A stretch of 64,000 bases of DNA from Cohnella silvisoli (GCF_021190915.1 NZ_JAIOAP010000008.1:246310-310309), one strand, 5' to 3'. Shown: positions 1-8,876, counted from the first letter of the stretch. Notes: generated from the sequence alone by a model not told the origin. Program-made: numbers and translations.

Positions 1-630
1 CTGGAGGATCAACTACTCAAGTTGTTGCCGCAGCAGATTAAATCTACAGAGGAACGCATTACCGGGTATGAGCAAGACGTGGCGTTGTTCATGCGCACCC
101 AAGCGCCGGAGAAGGATGCCGAATCGCGTTTCCCCGGCATGACGATCAAGGATTACAGTTACTCGGAACGTGCTTCGGCGGGGGCAGCTTTGCTGGATGC
201 TCGTAAGGAGATGACTTCTCCTGATCCGCAGAAAATGGGAACCTATCTCGGCTTCTCGCTGTGGTTATCTTTCGACAGCTTTTCAAAAGAATATAAAGCA
301 ACATTACGCGGTGCATTGGGGCATACGGTTACATTCGGAGCGGATGCCAGTGGCAATATAAGCCGCATCAACAATGCCCTGTCGGATTTGCCGAATAAGC
401 TCGTTTATTACCGTGACCAACTTGCCACCCTCAAGCAACAGATGGAGACGGCAAAGGAGCAGATCGAAACACCATTTAAGCAGGAGCAAGAGTTGCAGGT
501 GAAGTCGGCACGTCTCGCAGAATTGAACGCACTGCTGAACATGGACAAACGGGAAAACGAAGGCGTGGATAGCGTACCGGATGACGAATCTGAATTGCCA
601 GAGCGAAAGGTTGTCAAGCGTGAACGCTGA
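1..630 (+). CDS. C-terminal end of ICE helicase/DNA-methylase giant protein (5' end outside window)
   Basis: The reading frame is already open at base 1, so the gene starts upstream of the window. The visible ~209 residues end in a long charged coiled-coil-like tail with the segment KSARLAELNALLNMD. From memory, that ending is typical of the very large SNF2-helicase/N6-methylase (LtrC-like) proteins of Tn1549-type conjugative elements. In those elements the protein lies upstream of the Toprim and mobilisation genes, as here. Its role there is thought to be DNA processing or protection of transferred DNA. No helicase or methylase motif lies in the visible part, so the assignment rests on the C-terminal ending and on context. 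TTG codons at 22 and 25 are internal, not starts. Confidence 0.62.
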   Translation: MEDQLLKLLPQQIKSTEERITGYEQDVALFMRTQAPEKDAESRFPGMTIKDYSYSERASAGAALLDARKEMTSPDPQKMGTYLGFSLWLSFDSFSKEYKATLRGALGHTVTFGADASGNISRINNALSDLPNKLVYYRDQLATLKQQMETAKEQIETPFKQEQELQVKSARLAELNALLNMDKRENEGVDSVPDDESELPERKVVKRER

Positions 631-695
631 CCGTTTGGCACGTTCGCGTGCCCCCCCTTGCTCGTGTATGTTGAATACGAGAGGGGGAGACAACG

Positions 696-1010
696 ATGAA
701 GCCGTCATATTTTCAACACTTAGATGACCAGTTCGACAAAGTTTTGAATAAGGCTATGCGACGACTGCATAAGAATGAAAAATATATGACGTTGATGCGA
801 CAACGGATGGAGATTCAGGAGCAGCATCCCTTCGTCCTGTCCTTGATTGAAGAGCATGAATCGATATTTCCAAACGATGAGGAATACCGTGCATGGCTTG
901 AGATCAAGCGGACACTTCGTAAAATGGAAAAAATGGAACGTTTGGCGATTTATCGTCAAGGTCATGCCGACTCCTATGATTACTTTAACAGGAGTCGTCC
1001 ATCACGGTAA
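696..1010 (+). CDS. Small basic hypothetical protein of the conjugative element
   Basis: A 104-residue protein with an ATG at 696, preceded by AGAGGGGGAG at a good distance. It is rich in charged residues and Met, probably mostly helical, with no signal peptide or membrane segment. I do not recognise a characterised family. Small proteins like this commonly sit between the giant helicase gene and the Toprim gene in Tn1549-like elements. It is co-directional with its neighbours. Confidence 0.6.
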   Translation: MKPSYFQHLDDQFDKVLNKAMRRLHKNEKYMTLMRQRMEIQEQHPFVLSLIEEHESIFPNDEEYRAWLEIKRTLRKMEKMERLAIYRQGHADSYDYFNRSRPSR

Positions 1011-1137
1011 ACGGGGGCATATTGAGATAGACTTTTCCTCATTTACTGATTGACTCGGAATCGCCTTTGGCTCATGACATCTCACAGATCGAAGCGAGGC
1101 AACTACTAGCTATGATGATCAATTACAAGACGCAATG

Positions 1138-1160
1138 GACCCCGAGATCGGGGTCTTTTG
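1138..1160 (+). terminator. Intrinsic terminator inside the conjugative element
   Basis: GACCCCG (1138-1144) pairs with CGGGGTC (1149-1155) across a 4-base loop and is followed at once by TTTT. This separates the small gene ending at 1010 from the one starting near 1180. It could also work as an attenuator, because a ribosome site follows within 15 bases. Confidence 0.6.
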
Positions 1161-1179
1161 CATTTTGGGAGGAACGTTC

Positions 1180-1464
1180 ATGTTGTATGCCATGCCAAAC
1201 AGTGGATGCTTTTGTCCAATTCTACCGCCTTGTTGTTACGGAATTAGTTCCACTGAGGAGGGGGAAACCATGTCGGAATTGGAGTTGGTCTCTAAGGGGA
1301 AGAATGTATTTGGCGACACGTATTATTACATTCGTGATTCACAAGGGATGACCAATCACGTTTATGAAGGCGATTTAGACACATTTATGAAAATGAATGG
1401 CGCGAAAGAGTTGAAGAAAGGCAACGCATATCGGTATCCCAAAAAGCGGGGGATGGAACGATGA
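1180..1464 (+). CDS. Small hypothetical ICE protein with two good start sites
   Basis: Two in-frame starts each have a strong ribosome site. ATG at 1180 has GGGAGG at 1167-1172, giving 94 residues. ATG at 1270 has AGGAGG at 1256-1261, giving 64 residues. The shorter form (starting MSELELVSKG) looks like an ordinary soluble small protein. The extra N-terminal 30 residues are Cys/Pro-rich (CFCPILPPCC) and may be a leader or an unrelated overlap. Family and function are not recognised. The gene ends 22 bp before the Toprim gene and is probably co-transcribed with it. Confidence 0.55.
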   Translation: MLYAMPNSGCFCPILPPCCYGISSTEEGETMSELELVSKGKNVFGDTYYYIRDSQGMTNHVYEGDLDTFMKMNGAKELKKGNAYRYPKKRGMER

Positions 1465-1486
1465 TTTTCTGAGAGGAACGATCACC

Positions 1487-2422
1487 ATGAGCCATGTAAG
1501 CAAAGAACAGATCGAACGTGCGAAGCAAATGGATTTGCTCACCTATTTGCAATGTTTCGAACCCTACGAACTGGTGCGTTGCTCACGTAACGCCTATGCA
1601 ACTCGAACCCACGACAGCCTTAAAATCTCCAATGGCAAATGGTTTTGGTGGTCGCGGGGCATCGGCGGGCGCTCGGCATTGGATTATCTTATTAAAGTGC
1701 GCGGTCTATCCTTTCCCGATGCGGTAATGCAAATAGACGGCAATTCACCTATTCCCCTATCATTGGCTGCGGCAGTCACTCAGCAGGTACGTTCACACAC
1801 GGAGTTGGAGCTTCCCGAACCGAATGAGACATCGAATCGCGTCAGCGCGTATCTTCGAAAACGCGGCATTTCCCGTGATGTCATTGATTTTTGTCTCGAC
1901 ACAGGCCGTCTCTACGAAAGCCGAATATACCATAACGCGATTTTTGTCGGTTTTGATTTAGAAGGTACGCCTCGTTATGCGGCGATTCGAGGGACAACGA
2001 ACACCCGGTATATGGGCGAGGCATCGGGCAGTGATAAGCGATATTCATTTGCTATACCGGCTGATGACAGATCCGAGCTGCATTTGTTTGAAAGCGCGAT
2101 TGATCTGTTATCCTACTGTACCCTCGCGGCGGAGAACTGGCGACAATCGCATCATTTGTCGTTGGCAGGGATATATGCGCCTAAAGAAAACAGGGAAGAA
2201 CCTACTGCCCCGGCCGCACTCACTCATTACTTGCAAAACTATCCGCAAGTGAAGCGGTTGGTGCTGCATTTGGATAACGATGCACCAGGCCGTTCAGCGA
2301 CAAGGGTGATTCAACAGGTACTCGGCCAAACGTATTTCATTTCCGACGAGTCGCCCATCGGTAAAGACGTGAACGACGACTTGAAGGATTATCGTAGACA
2401 GCGTGAGGAACAAACCCGATAG
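1487..2422 (+). CDS. DUF3991/Toprim domain protein (primase-like)
   Basis: A 311-residue soluble protein. The N-terminal ~80 residues look like the CHC2-primase-like DUF3991 region of conjugative elements, with KWFWWSRGIGG. The C-terminal half carries the Toprim signature: an acidic residue in LFESAIDLLSY (~residues 202-212) and LHLDNDAPG (~262-270), which holds the DxD metal-binding pair. Proteins of this family are standard in Tn1549-like elements, upstream of mobC and the relaxase. They are presumed to act in replication or complementary-strand priming of transferred DNA. The start at 1487 follows GAGAGGAACG. Well supported by motif and position; biochemical role is inferred. Confidence 0.85.
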   Translation: MSHVSKEQIERAKQMDLLTYLQCFEPYELVRCSRNAYATRTHDSLKISNGKWFWWSRGIGGRSALDYLIKVRGLSFPDAVMQIDGNSPIPLSLAAAVTQQVRSHTELELPEPNETSNRVSAYLRKRGISRDVIDFCLDTGRLYESRIYHNAIFVGFDLEGTPRYAAIRGTTNTRYMGEASGSDKRYSFAIPADDRSELHLFESAIDLLSYCTLAAENWRQSHHLSLAGIYAPKENREEPTAPAALTHYLQNYPQVKRLVLHLDNDAPGRSATRVIQQVLGQTYFISDESPIGKDVNDDLKDYRRQREEQTR

Positions 2423-2504
2423 CGCAGTTCGGCATATTCGTATTCAGATTACTGTTAGGTGAAATAGAGATGGTCTTCATATTCTGATTCCGAGGTGATA
2501 AGGC

Positions 2505-2651
2505 ATGAGCGAACAGGTTGAAATCGAGCGGGACGAGGAAATTGAACAAGCATTGTTGGAGGCAGAGGAAGAAGCACAAAGCGATCCGACACGTTTAGAT
2601 CATCGAACGGTGATGGATCAGGCACACCGGGCAATAGTCAAGGAACGTTGA
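2505..2651 (+). CDS. 48-residue acidic small protein
   Basis: ATG at 2505 follows GAGGTG (2492-2497). The product is very acidic in its first half (IERDEEIEQALLEAEEEA) and ends in a short basic tail. It resembles the short acidic partners seen in antitoxin-like or accessory roles, but no toxin lies beside it and I cannot place it in a family. It is the last gene before the non-coding mobilisation region. Confidence 0.55.
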   Translation: MSEQVEIERDEEIEQALLEAEEEAQSDPTRLDHRTVMDQAHRAIVKER

Positions 2652-2682
2652 CGGAAGCCAAACTCGATCATGCTTCACACGA

Positions 2683-2704
2683 AGACGCTGAGCGATCAGC
2701 GTCT
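2683..2704 (+). terminator. Hairpin, possible terminator after the Toprim operon
   Basis: AGACGCTGA (2683-2691) and TCAGCGTCT (2696-2704) form a perfect 9-bp stem with loop GCGA. The following bases (CTTTGTCGTTT) are T-rich but interrupted. It lies just after the 48-residue gene and before the inverted-repeat cluster proposed as oriT, so it may end the upstream transcript. Confidence 0.45.
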
Positions 2705-2758
2705 CTTTGTCGTTTCGATGCAATCGCCTTTTTCCCGGCTGGTGTCATGCAGGGCGAC

Positions 2759-2845
2759 GCGAGACGAATGTCTCGTGTTGCAGCAAGCACTGAATTTGGA
2801 TATCCAAATTCGCTTGTTAGGGGCTTTGCCCCTAAGACCCCGTCA
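2759..2845 (+). other. Candidate origin of transfer (oriT)
   Basis: The 278-bp gap in front of mobC carries three stacked inverted repeats. They are CGAGAC/GTCTCG (2760-2765 and 2770-2775), a perfect 20-bp palindrome at 2792-2811 with an outer CAAGC/GCTTG pair, and an 8-bp stem TTAGGGGC/GCCCCTAA at 2817-2835 followed by GACCCCG. Structured repeats immediately upstream of mobC and the relaxase are the usual setting of oriT in mobilisable elements. The nick position cannot be read from the sequence; calling this oriT is inference from layout. Confidence 0.5.
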
Positions 2846-2929
2846 TGGCGATGCTTTTGTTTCATTTACCCAGTGGTTATCAAACCGGCTGTTTGTTTTT
2901 GCAACATATTCGCTTAGGGAAGCTATTTA

Positions 2930-3313
2930 ATGAAAGAGGGATGGTCATTGAGGAAACGTTCAAACTCCTTCCTACTCCGTCTGAATGCAATTGAATATGC
3001 GTACCTCATGATGCAGGTGGGAAAGACAGGGCTGTCTAGGGAGGCGTTCATTCGAATGCTTATCAGTGGCTATGTACCGAAGGCGATGCCGCCGCCAGAT
3101 TACTATGCAATGGTGCGTGAACTGCATGCCATCGGAAATAACCTTAATCAACTGGCCGTCAAGGCACATACAACTGGTCATCCGGACCGAGAGACTTTTC
3201 AGCAGGAAGCAAACGAGTTGCGCCGCGCAGTTCAGCGGATTCAACATGCCGTAACGGAGCCGGAGAGGAGAATAGAATCGCAAGAAGAGCTTACGAACTT
3301 TTATCAGCCGTAA
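2930..3313 (+). CDS. mobC: MobC-family mobilisation accessory protein
   Basis: A 127-residue protein of the MobC type. It has a basic N-terminus, an arm reading RLNAIEYAYLMMQVGKTGLSREAFIR in two parts that resembles a ribbon-helix-helix, then NNLNQLAVKAH, which is a MobC hallmark. MobC binds oriT and helps the relaxase open the nick region. It sits directly downstream of the inverted-repeat cluster and 14 bp before the relaxase gene, the normal arrangement. ATG 2930 follows AGGGAAG; a TTG at 2948 is a weaker alternative. Confidence 0.86.
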   Translation: MKEGWSLRKRSNSFLLRLNAIEYAYLMMQVGKTGLSREAFIRMLISGYVPKAMPPPDYYAMVRELHAIGNNLNQLAVKAHTTGHPDRETFQQEANELRRAVQRIQHAVTEPERRIESQEELTNFYQP

Positions 3314-3327
3314 GGGGAGGAACGGGC

Positions 3328-4722
3328 TTGGCGACAACAGCGATTTGGGATGTGACTGACCGCCTCAAGCGCGTGTTGGACTACGCGACCAATCCCGAAA
3401 AAACCGATCAAGATAGAGCCGAGCACGAAGGGTTGCAGCAAGTGCTTGCATACACCGGCGATAATGACAAAACGGAGAGACAGTTATATGTAAGTGGCAT
3501 CAATTGCGACCCGATAACCGCGTACGAGCAAATGCAACGAACTAAACGGCATTTTCAGAAGACCGAAGGCATTGTTGCTTTCCACGGCTACCAATCGTTT
3601 GCTCCTGGCGAGGCTACACCGGAAATGGTGCATGCCATAGGTGTTAAACTGGCGCAAGAGTTATGGGGCGAACGCTTTGAAGTCGTGGTATCCACCCATT
3701 TGGATAAGGGGCATCTGCACAACCATTTCGTCCTCAATTCTGTATCGTTTTTGGATGGAAAAAGGTACTACGATAACAAAGCCTCTTATGCGCTGATGCG
3801 ACAAACGTCCGACCAACTGTGCCGAGAGTATGCTTTATCGGTCATTGAGCAGCCGGAAACGGGTAAAGCCAAGCATTACGGCGAGTGGCGAGCGGAACAG
3901 GAAAACAAGTCTACCTGGCGCGGCTTGATTCGCGAGGACATCGACAATGCTATCGCGACTGCCATGACGATGACGCAATTTTTCACGGCCCTTCAAAAGC
4001 AGGGGTATGAGATCAAGTCAAACGTCAAACATTTGGCGGTACGCCCGCCGGGTAAAGAGCGGTTTGTGCGATTGCGTAGTCTCGGCGACGCATACACGGA
4101 ACATGCAATTAATGCGCGTGTGCTGCAAAACCAGCGTCCGCAGCGTCAGCCCCCCGTGCCGCTGCCGCGACGCAAACGAGCTGTAATTGTAATACGCAGT
4201 ACCGTACACATCAGACGGAGATTCAGCGGCCTGCAAGCCTTGTATTTGCGTTACTTATATAGGATGGGGGTTATGCCCCGTTCCCACACGTCCCGTAAAC
4301 GGACGTCTTTTTTATTGCGAGAAGACCTGCGACATCTGACGGCGATCACGGAGCAAACCAAACTGCTCTGTCGTCATCGGATTACCAATACGCATCAGAT
4401 GACGAACTATCTGGACGGGCTGCAAGCGGAATTGCAACAAGGATACGGTTCTCGCAAAATGCTGTACAACCGGATTCGACGTTGCCAGCATCCCGAGCAA
4501 ATCGAAGCGTATCAGTCGCAAATTGCGGAGATTTCCCGTCAGCTCGCGAAGCTCCGAAAGGAGGTGAGGCTTTGTACGGGCATCCTTGCCCGTTCCGATG
4601 CAATGGCACACAAGCTAAAGCGTACTGAGGAAGATCATTCGACACGAAGGGAGGCGAATGTCCATGAGCAGCGGAACCGAAGCGGCGGATCAGGTCGTCA
4701 GCATGAGTCTCCGTGGCATTGA
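3328..4722 (+). CDS. MobP-type relaxase
   Basis: A 464-residue conjugative relaxase. It nicks oriT and stays covalently attached to the 5' end through a tyrosine, probably Tyr19 in LDYATNPEKT, which is typical of this family. The metal-binding histidine cluster is HLDKGHLHNHFVLNSV at about residues 123-138. The C-terminal third is basic and helical. It starts with TTG (3328) after AGGGGAGG. The 3' end overlaps the next gene by 65 bp, so the two are translationally linked. The protein acts in the donor cytoplasm and is passed to VirD4 for export. Confidence 0.92.
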   Translation: MATTAIWDVTDRLKRVLDYATNPEKTDQDRAEHEGLQQVLAYTGDNDKTERQLYVSGINCDPITAYEQMQRTKRHFQKTEGIVAFHGYQSFAPGEATPEMVHAIGVKLAQELWGERFEVVVSTHLDKGHLHNHFVLNSVSFLDGKRYYDNKASYALMRQTSDQLCREYALSVIEQPETGKAKHYGEWRAEQENKSTWRGLIREDIDNAIATAMTMTQFFTALQKQGYEIKSNVKHLAVRPPGKERFVRLRSLGDAYTEHAINARVLQNQRPQRQPPVPLPRRKRAVIVIRSTVHIRRRFSGLQALYLRYLYRMGVMPRSHTSRKRTSFLLREDLRHLTAITEQTKLLCRHRITNTHQMTNYLDGLQAELQQGYGSRKMLYNRIRRCQHPEQIEAYQSQIAEISRQLAKLRKEVRLCTGILARSDAMAHKLKRTEEDHSTRREANVHEQRNRSGGSGRQHESPWH

Positions 4723-5617
4723 GGTCATGGCGAAAATTTCCGGCGAAGGCGCGAAGCATCTGGCGGTTTATTTGTTCGCGGCCTTACAAGGGCAAAAGCG
4801 CACAAGGGGGCGCATTCGTCTGGAAAGCTTGTTGCGCAGTGGCAAGGAACTGAAGGTGTTTGCCGTACGAAATGAAGACTTGCCGACTTTTTGTCAAGAA
4901 GCGAAGCGATACGGCGTCCTCTACTGCGCGCTCCGCGATAAAAAAAATGTGGACGGGCTTTGCGACGTGATGGTGCGGGCCGAGGATGCGTCCAAAATCA
5001 ACCGAATCGTAGAGCGCTTTAAGCTGGCGACGGTAGATACAGCCAGCATCAAGCAGGAGATTGTGAAGTCACGCAACGAAAAGCAATCGGACGAGCGTAA
5101 AGGTGCGGCGCAGGAGCAACAGAACGGGATACCCGAAGAAGGAGCAGGTGAGCCGTCCGCTTCAAATGAGGGAGCGGCAGTCAGTGAGGATTTTTTGGAC
5201 GATCTGCTGGGAAAGCCAGAGCCGGTGGCGGAGGTTCAGTCGGTAAACGAGCAGCAGGGAACCGATCATCCGGCGACCGAGGCGTGGGAGGTCGGAAGGA
5301 AACGAGAGCATCCGCAGCCGCTCCTGCCGACACAGGAGGAGAAGGCAACGGAACTGTCCTCTCCGTTCGCGCCTACCTCCGGGCACAGCGCGGCATACGA
5401 AAAGGTTACGATCATCCCTGAAAAGCCAAAGGAAAAGGTGTCGATTCGTCAGTTATTGCGTGAAATTCGAGAGGAAAATCGGGCGGCGGAGGCAAGGCGG
5501 CGGCAAAGGGAGCAGGAACCGCCGTCACCGAAACGCAGAGATCGCGGAAAGGCGGCATCTGGCAGTAAAACGCCTGTTCCAACTACGGGGAGTCGAAAGC
5601 GAGGGAAATCGAAATGA
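4658..5617 (+). CDS. pcfB: PcfB-family (DUF3801) relaxosome accessory protein
   Basis: A 319-residue protein. Residues ~15-135 match the PcfB/DUF3801 pattern, with KISGEGAKHLAVYLFAAL, GRIRLESLLRSGKEL and KRYGVLYCALRDKK. In pCF10 PcfB docks the relaxosome to the coupling protein, and the same role is expected here. The C-terminal half is low-complexity, acidic and Pro/Glu-rich, ending in a very basic tail (KRGKSK). ATG 4658 follows GGGAGG inside the relaxase 3' end, and the stop overlaps the next start in an ATGA. Confidence 0.82.
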   Translation: MSMSSGTEAADQVVSMSLRGIEVMAKISGEGAKHLAVYLFAALQGQKRTRGRIRLESLLRSGKELKVFAVRNEDLPTFCQEAKRYGVLYCALRDKKNVDGLCDVMVRAEDASKINRIVERFKLATVDTASIKQEIVKSRNEKQSDERKGAAQEQQNGIPEEGAGEPSASNEGAAVSEDFLDDLLGKPEPVAEVQSVNEQQGTDHPATEAWEVGRKREHPQPLLPTQEEKATELSSPFAPTSGHSAAYEKVTIIPEKPKEKVSIRQLLREIREENRAAEARRRQREQEPPSPKRRDRGKAASGSKTPVPTTGSRKRGKSK

Positions 5618-6516
5618 GCGAATGGGACGAGTTATTCCAACCCCAAGCCTCTAAAATGACCGATCAACGTGAACAGCCGTTCGATAAAGAAGCATGGGCG
5701 CAAAAAAAGCAAGAATTGCGGCAGTGGACGTATGAGACGATTGACGCTACCACCATCGCCATCGCGCAAAGCGGCGAACAATTCCAGCATTATCTGGACG
5801 TGCAAAGCCGGTTTGATCTCTACAGTGTCTCTAATGCGTTGCTGATTCTGGCGCAGCGCCCCGATGCCACGCGAATTGCCGACTTTGACGCTTGGAAGGA
5901 ACAGGGTGTCTTCATTCGCCGCAAGGAAATCGGATTTTACATTCTGGAGCCGGGTGAGGAATACAAGCGGGAAGATGGGAGTACGGGAGTCAGCTATAAC
6001 CCAAAGAAGATGTTCGATGTTTCGCAAACGACGGCACAGAAAAAAGAACCGCCGACTTTGCTCGATGATCGCACGCGCATCAAGGCGTTGACGGACCGGT
6101 CGCCTGTTCCGATTACGATCGGAGACGACCTGCCTACGGAAATTCATGCGCTTTATCAACCGGACATGCGTAACATCGTAGTGAGCCGTGGACTTGGAGC
6201 GGGTGACATTTTTCGGTCGCTTGCGCAGGAACTCGCACACGCGGAGATGGATCGCGGACATCACGACTACAGCCGTTCGTCTTACAATTTCCAAGCGTAT
6301 TGTGCTGCGTACATGCTTAGCAAAAGGTTCGGTTTCATGACGGATTTCTTTCGTTTTGATCGCGTGCCTGAAAGGCTTAAGGCATTAGAACCGCAGCAAA
6401 TTCGCGCTGAGCTTACGGTGATGAAGGATGCGGCGCACAACCTAACTCGTCGTATGCACCGTGTGCTCGCTGAGCAACGACAGCAGCAATCGAATCGTAG
6501 CGACGCAGCCCGCTAG
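5614..6516 (+). CDS. ArdC-like/LtrC-like antirestriction-type protein
   Basis: A 300-residue protein. The N-terminal part, residues ~20-110, has the ArdC/LtrC-like pattern (SRFDLYSVSNALLILAQRP, then FDAWKEQGVFIRRKEIG). This domain binds single-stranded DNA in the ArdC family and is thought to protect entering DNA. A later segment, SLAQELAHAEMD (~205-216), sits where metallopeptidase-like relatives have HExxH. Here the first histidine is Gln, so peptidase activity is unlikely; from memory, other Firmicute element homologues also lack it. Start and upstream stop overlap by 4 bp (ATGA). Confidence 0.7.
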   Translation: MSEWDELFQPQASKMTDQREQPFDKEAWAQKKQELRQWTYETIDATTIAIAQSGEQFQHYLDVQSRFDLYSVSNALLILAQRPDATRIADFDAWKEQGVFIRRKEIGFYILEPGEEYKREDGSTGVSYNPKKMFDVSQTTAQKKEPPTLLDDRTRIKALTDRSPVPITIGDDLPTEIHALYQPDMRNIVVSRGLGAGDIFRSLAQELAHAEMDRGHHDYSRSSYNFQAYCAAYMLSKRFGFMTDFFRFDRVPERLKALEPQQIRAELTVMKDAAHNLTRRMHRVLAEQRQQQSNRSDAAR

Positions 6517-6553
6517 TGACGATACCTTTCATTATTTCTGGGGAGGAAGGAAG

Positions 6554-6745
6554 ATGAGAGAGGAAGAGCGTATCCTGTGTATGGATCATTACGAGCATGG
6601 CATTGTCATCAACGCCTTGAATGCGCTACGTAATGACCTGATCGGCCAGCAGCGGCCGACCGATCCTGTTGACGATTTACTGCTGAAGGCGATTGATGCC
6701 CCTTATACGAAAATAAAGCGCCGAGGTCATCATGCGGCGCGCTGA
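6554..6745 (+). CDS. Small conserved ICE protein
   Basis: 63 residues from ATG 6554, which has GGGAGGAAGG at 6541-6550. The sequence MDHYEHGIVINALNALRNDL resembles a short protein often found just upstream of virD4 in Tn1549-like elements. Its function is unknown. The 3' end overlaps the virD4 start by 14 bp, pointing to coupled translation. Confidence 0.66.
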   Translation: MREEERILCMDHYEHGIVINALNALRNDLIGQQRPTDPVDDLLLKAIDAPYTKIKRRGHHAAR

Positions 6746-8501
6746 AACCGCAAGGAGTAATCTTTTACTCTTTGCGGTTTTTTTGATTCCGGTCGTGTGG
6801 GCGGCTTTGCTTGCCGCCCCTGCTTTGTCAAAGGGATTACCTACACTCCTGCTGCATCTCAGCGAAGCACTCAACCATCCCTTTGATATTGAATGGGTGA
6901 GCGATACGCCACGTTGCCTTTTATTATTTACGCTCATGTATGGAATTGCAGTCGGCTTGTACTTGGCCACGCCGCGCAACTACCGTCGCCGGGAGGAACA
7001 CGGTAGCGCACGATGGGGCAAAGCCAGACAGATCAATGGCAAATATCGCAGCAAGCAGCCTGAGCAAAACAAAATTTTGACGCAACAGGTACGCATCGGC
7101 CTAGATGGACGTAAGCACCGCCGAAACTTGAATGTTCTCGTCGTGGGCGGTTCCGGTTCCGGTAAGACACGGTTTTACGCTAAACCGAATGTCATGCAGG
7201 CGCATACGTCCTTTGTCGTACTCGATCCCAAGGGCGAAATTCTGCGCGATACCGGGCATCTGCTCAAGTCCGAAGGCTATGACATCAAGGTGCTGGACCT
7301 GATCAATCCGCATCGTTCGCATGGATACAATCCCTTTGCCTATTTGCAAGACGACAAGGATGTTCTCAAGCTGGTCACCAATCTGATCCGTAACACGACA
7401 CCGAAAGGCAGCAATACAAACGATCCCTTTTGGGAACGTTCCGAGACAGCCCTGCTTGAAGCGCTCGTACTCTACCTGCTATACGAAGCGCCACCCGAGG
7501 AGCAGAACTTCCCGATGGTCATGGAAATGATTGCGGCTGCGGAAGTGCGGGAAGAGGACGAAACGTATCAAAGCCCACTCGATGAATTGTTCGAGCGGCT
7601 GGCGATGCACGACCCGGAACACCTTGCCGTCAAGCAGTACAACATTTTCAAGCTGGCTGCGGGGAAAACGGCGAAGTCCATTTTGATTGGCCTCGGCGTC
7701 CGACTAGAGAAGTTTAACCTGCATACGATTGCGGGCATGAGCACGGTCGACGAAATGGAATTGACCGTTATGGGAGAGAAGAAGACGGCGATGTTTGCTG
7801 TCATTCCCGATAACGATAGCAGTTTTAATTTCATTGTCGGTATGCTGTACACGCAGCTTTTCCAATGCCTGATGTACGAGGCGGACTATCGGCATGGCGG
7901 GCGTCTCCCGGTTCATGTTCATTTTGTCATGGACGAGTTTGCGAATGTGGCGCTCCCCGATGAATTTGACAAGCTGCTCTCCACCATGCGCAGCCGGGAA
8001 ATTTCGGTTTCCATCATCCTGCAAAATCTGGCGCAGCTCAAAGCGCTGTACAAAGATGCGTGGGAATCGATTGTCGGCAACTGTGATGAATTTTTGTACC
8101 TGGGCGGAAATGAACAGTCCACACACAAATACATCTCGGAACTGCTCGGCAAAGAGACGATTGACACCAACACCTACGGCCAGAGCAAGGGGAGAAACGG
8201 CAGTTACTCGATCAACTATCAGCAGTCAGGCCGTGAGCTTCTAACACCCGACGAAGTTCGACTGCTCGACAACCGTTATGCCCTGCTCTTTATTCGCGGC
8301 GAACATCCGGTGAGGGACGACAAGTACGACTTACTCCGGCATCCGCATGTCACGCTCACGACAGATGGTAGCGGTCTTCCCTACCAACATGGCGGAACGG
8401 AACACGCTTTGGATTGGCAATCCGTCTTCCTCCATGATGACGGGGACTACGAGTTGCTTTCGGAAGAAGAAGTAGAGTCGCTATTTTTACGAGGGGAATG
8501 A
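6732..8501 (+). CDS. virD4: VirD4/TraG-type coupling ATPase
   Basis: A 589-residue type IV coupling protein. Two N-terminal membrane segments (~10-32 and ~60-82) are followed by the Walker A motif GGSGSGKT at ~138-145 and VVLDPKGEIL as the conserved strand next to it. Walker B is HFVMDEFANV at ~396-405. It recruits the relaxase-DNA complex to the secretion channel using ATP. Length and motifs are normal and there is no sign of damage. It is followed 6 bp later by the Maff2-like gene. Confidence 0.95.
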   Translation: MRRAETARSNLLLFAVFLIPVVWAALLAAPALSKGLPTLLLHLSEALNHPFDIEWVSDTPRCLLLFTLMYGIAVGLYLATPRNYRRREEHGSARWGKARQINGKYRSKQPEQNKILTQQVRIGLDGRKHRRNLNVLVVGGSGSGKTRFYAKPNVMQAHTSFVVLDPKGEILRDTGHLLKSEGYDIKVLDLINPHRSHGYNPFAYLQDDKDVLKLVTNLIRNTTPKGSNTNDPFWERSETALLEALVLYLLYEAPPEEQNFPMVMEMIAAAEVREEDETYQSPLDELFERLAMHDPEHLAVKQYNIFKLAAGKTAKSILIGLGVRLEKFNLHTIAGMSTVDEMELTVMGEKKTAMFAVIPDNDSSFNFIVGMLYTQLFQCLMYEADYRHGGRLPVHVHFVMDEFANVALPDEFDKLLSTMRSREISVSIILQNLAQLKALYKDAWESIVGNCDEFLYLGGNEQSTHKYISELLGKETIDTNTYGQSKGRNGSYSINYQQSGRELLTPDEVRLLDNRYALLFIRGEHPVRDDKYDLLRHPHVTLTTDGSGLPYQHGGTEHALDWQSVFLHDDGDYELLSEEEVESLFLRGE

Positions 8502-8507
8502 TGAAAA

Positions 8508-8807
8508 TTGAAATTCAAAACCAAACGGCTGCTGGCCCTGTACATCGTTCTGGTCTTAACGGGAACCGTCTTCGTTTCCACCGCTTATGCAGAGGGCGAT
8601 CCGATGACGACGGTCAACAACCTCTCCACGTTCATTTTCGGGTTAATCCGTGCGATTGGCATGATTATTCTCGGTTTCGGCATTGTGCAGATCGGATTGT
8701 CGCTCAAATCCCATGACCCTTCCCAGCGTGCAAACGGATTTCTAACCCTCGCTGGTGGGGTCATTATTACGTTTACGAAAGAAATCCTTACCTTGATTGC
8801 CGGATGA
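8508..8807 (+). CDS. Maff2-family pilin-like membrane protein
   Basis: A 99-residue protein with an N-terminal hydrophobic signal segment ending in AYA, then two membrane helices around residues 40-62 and 75-98. This is the size and layout of VirB2-like Maff2 proteins, found between virD4 and the TrbL/VirB6 gene in clostridial-type elements. It may be a structural channel or pilus-like subunit. The start is TTG 8508, with GAGGGG 12 bases upstream. Confidence 0.8.
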   Translation: MKFKTKRLLALYIVLVLTGTVFVSTAYAEGDPMTTVNNLSTFIFGLIRAIGMIILGFGIVQIGLSLKSHDPSQRANGFLTLAGGVIITFTKEILTLIAG

Positions 8808-8876
8808 GCTTGAAGTTTTGTATAAGGGGGATGGACGGCGCTTCGTCTGTTCCCTGTTTACGGAAGGGGTGAGCCT

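Noticed and set aside
1180..1269. Separate Cys-rich mini-protein before the ATG at 1270
   Set aside because: It is in frame with the following gene and has no stop, so it is either an N-terminal extension or untranslated leader.
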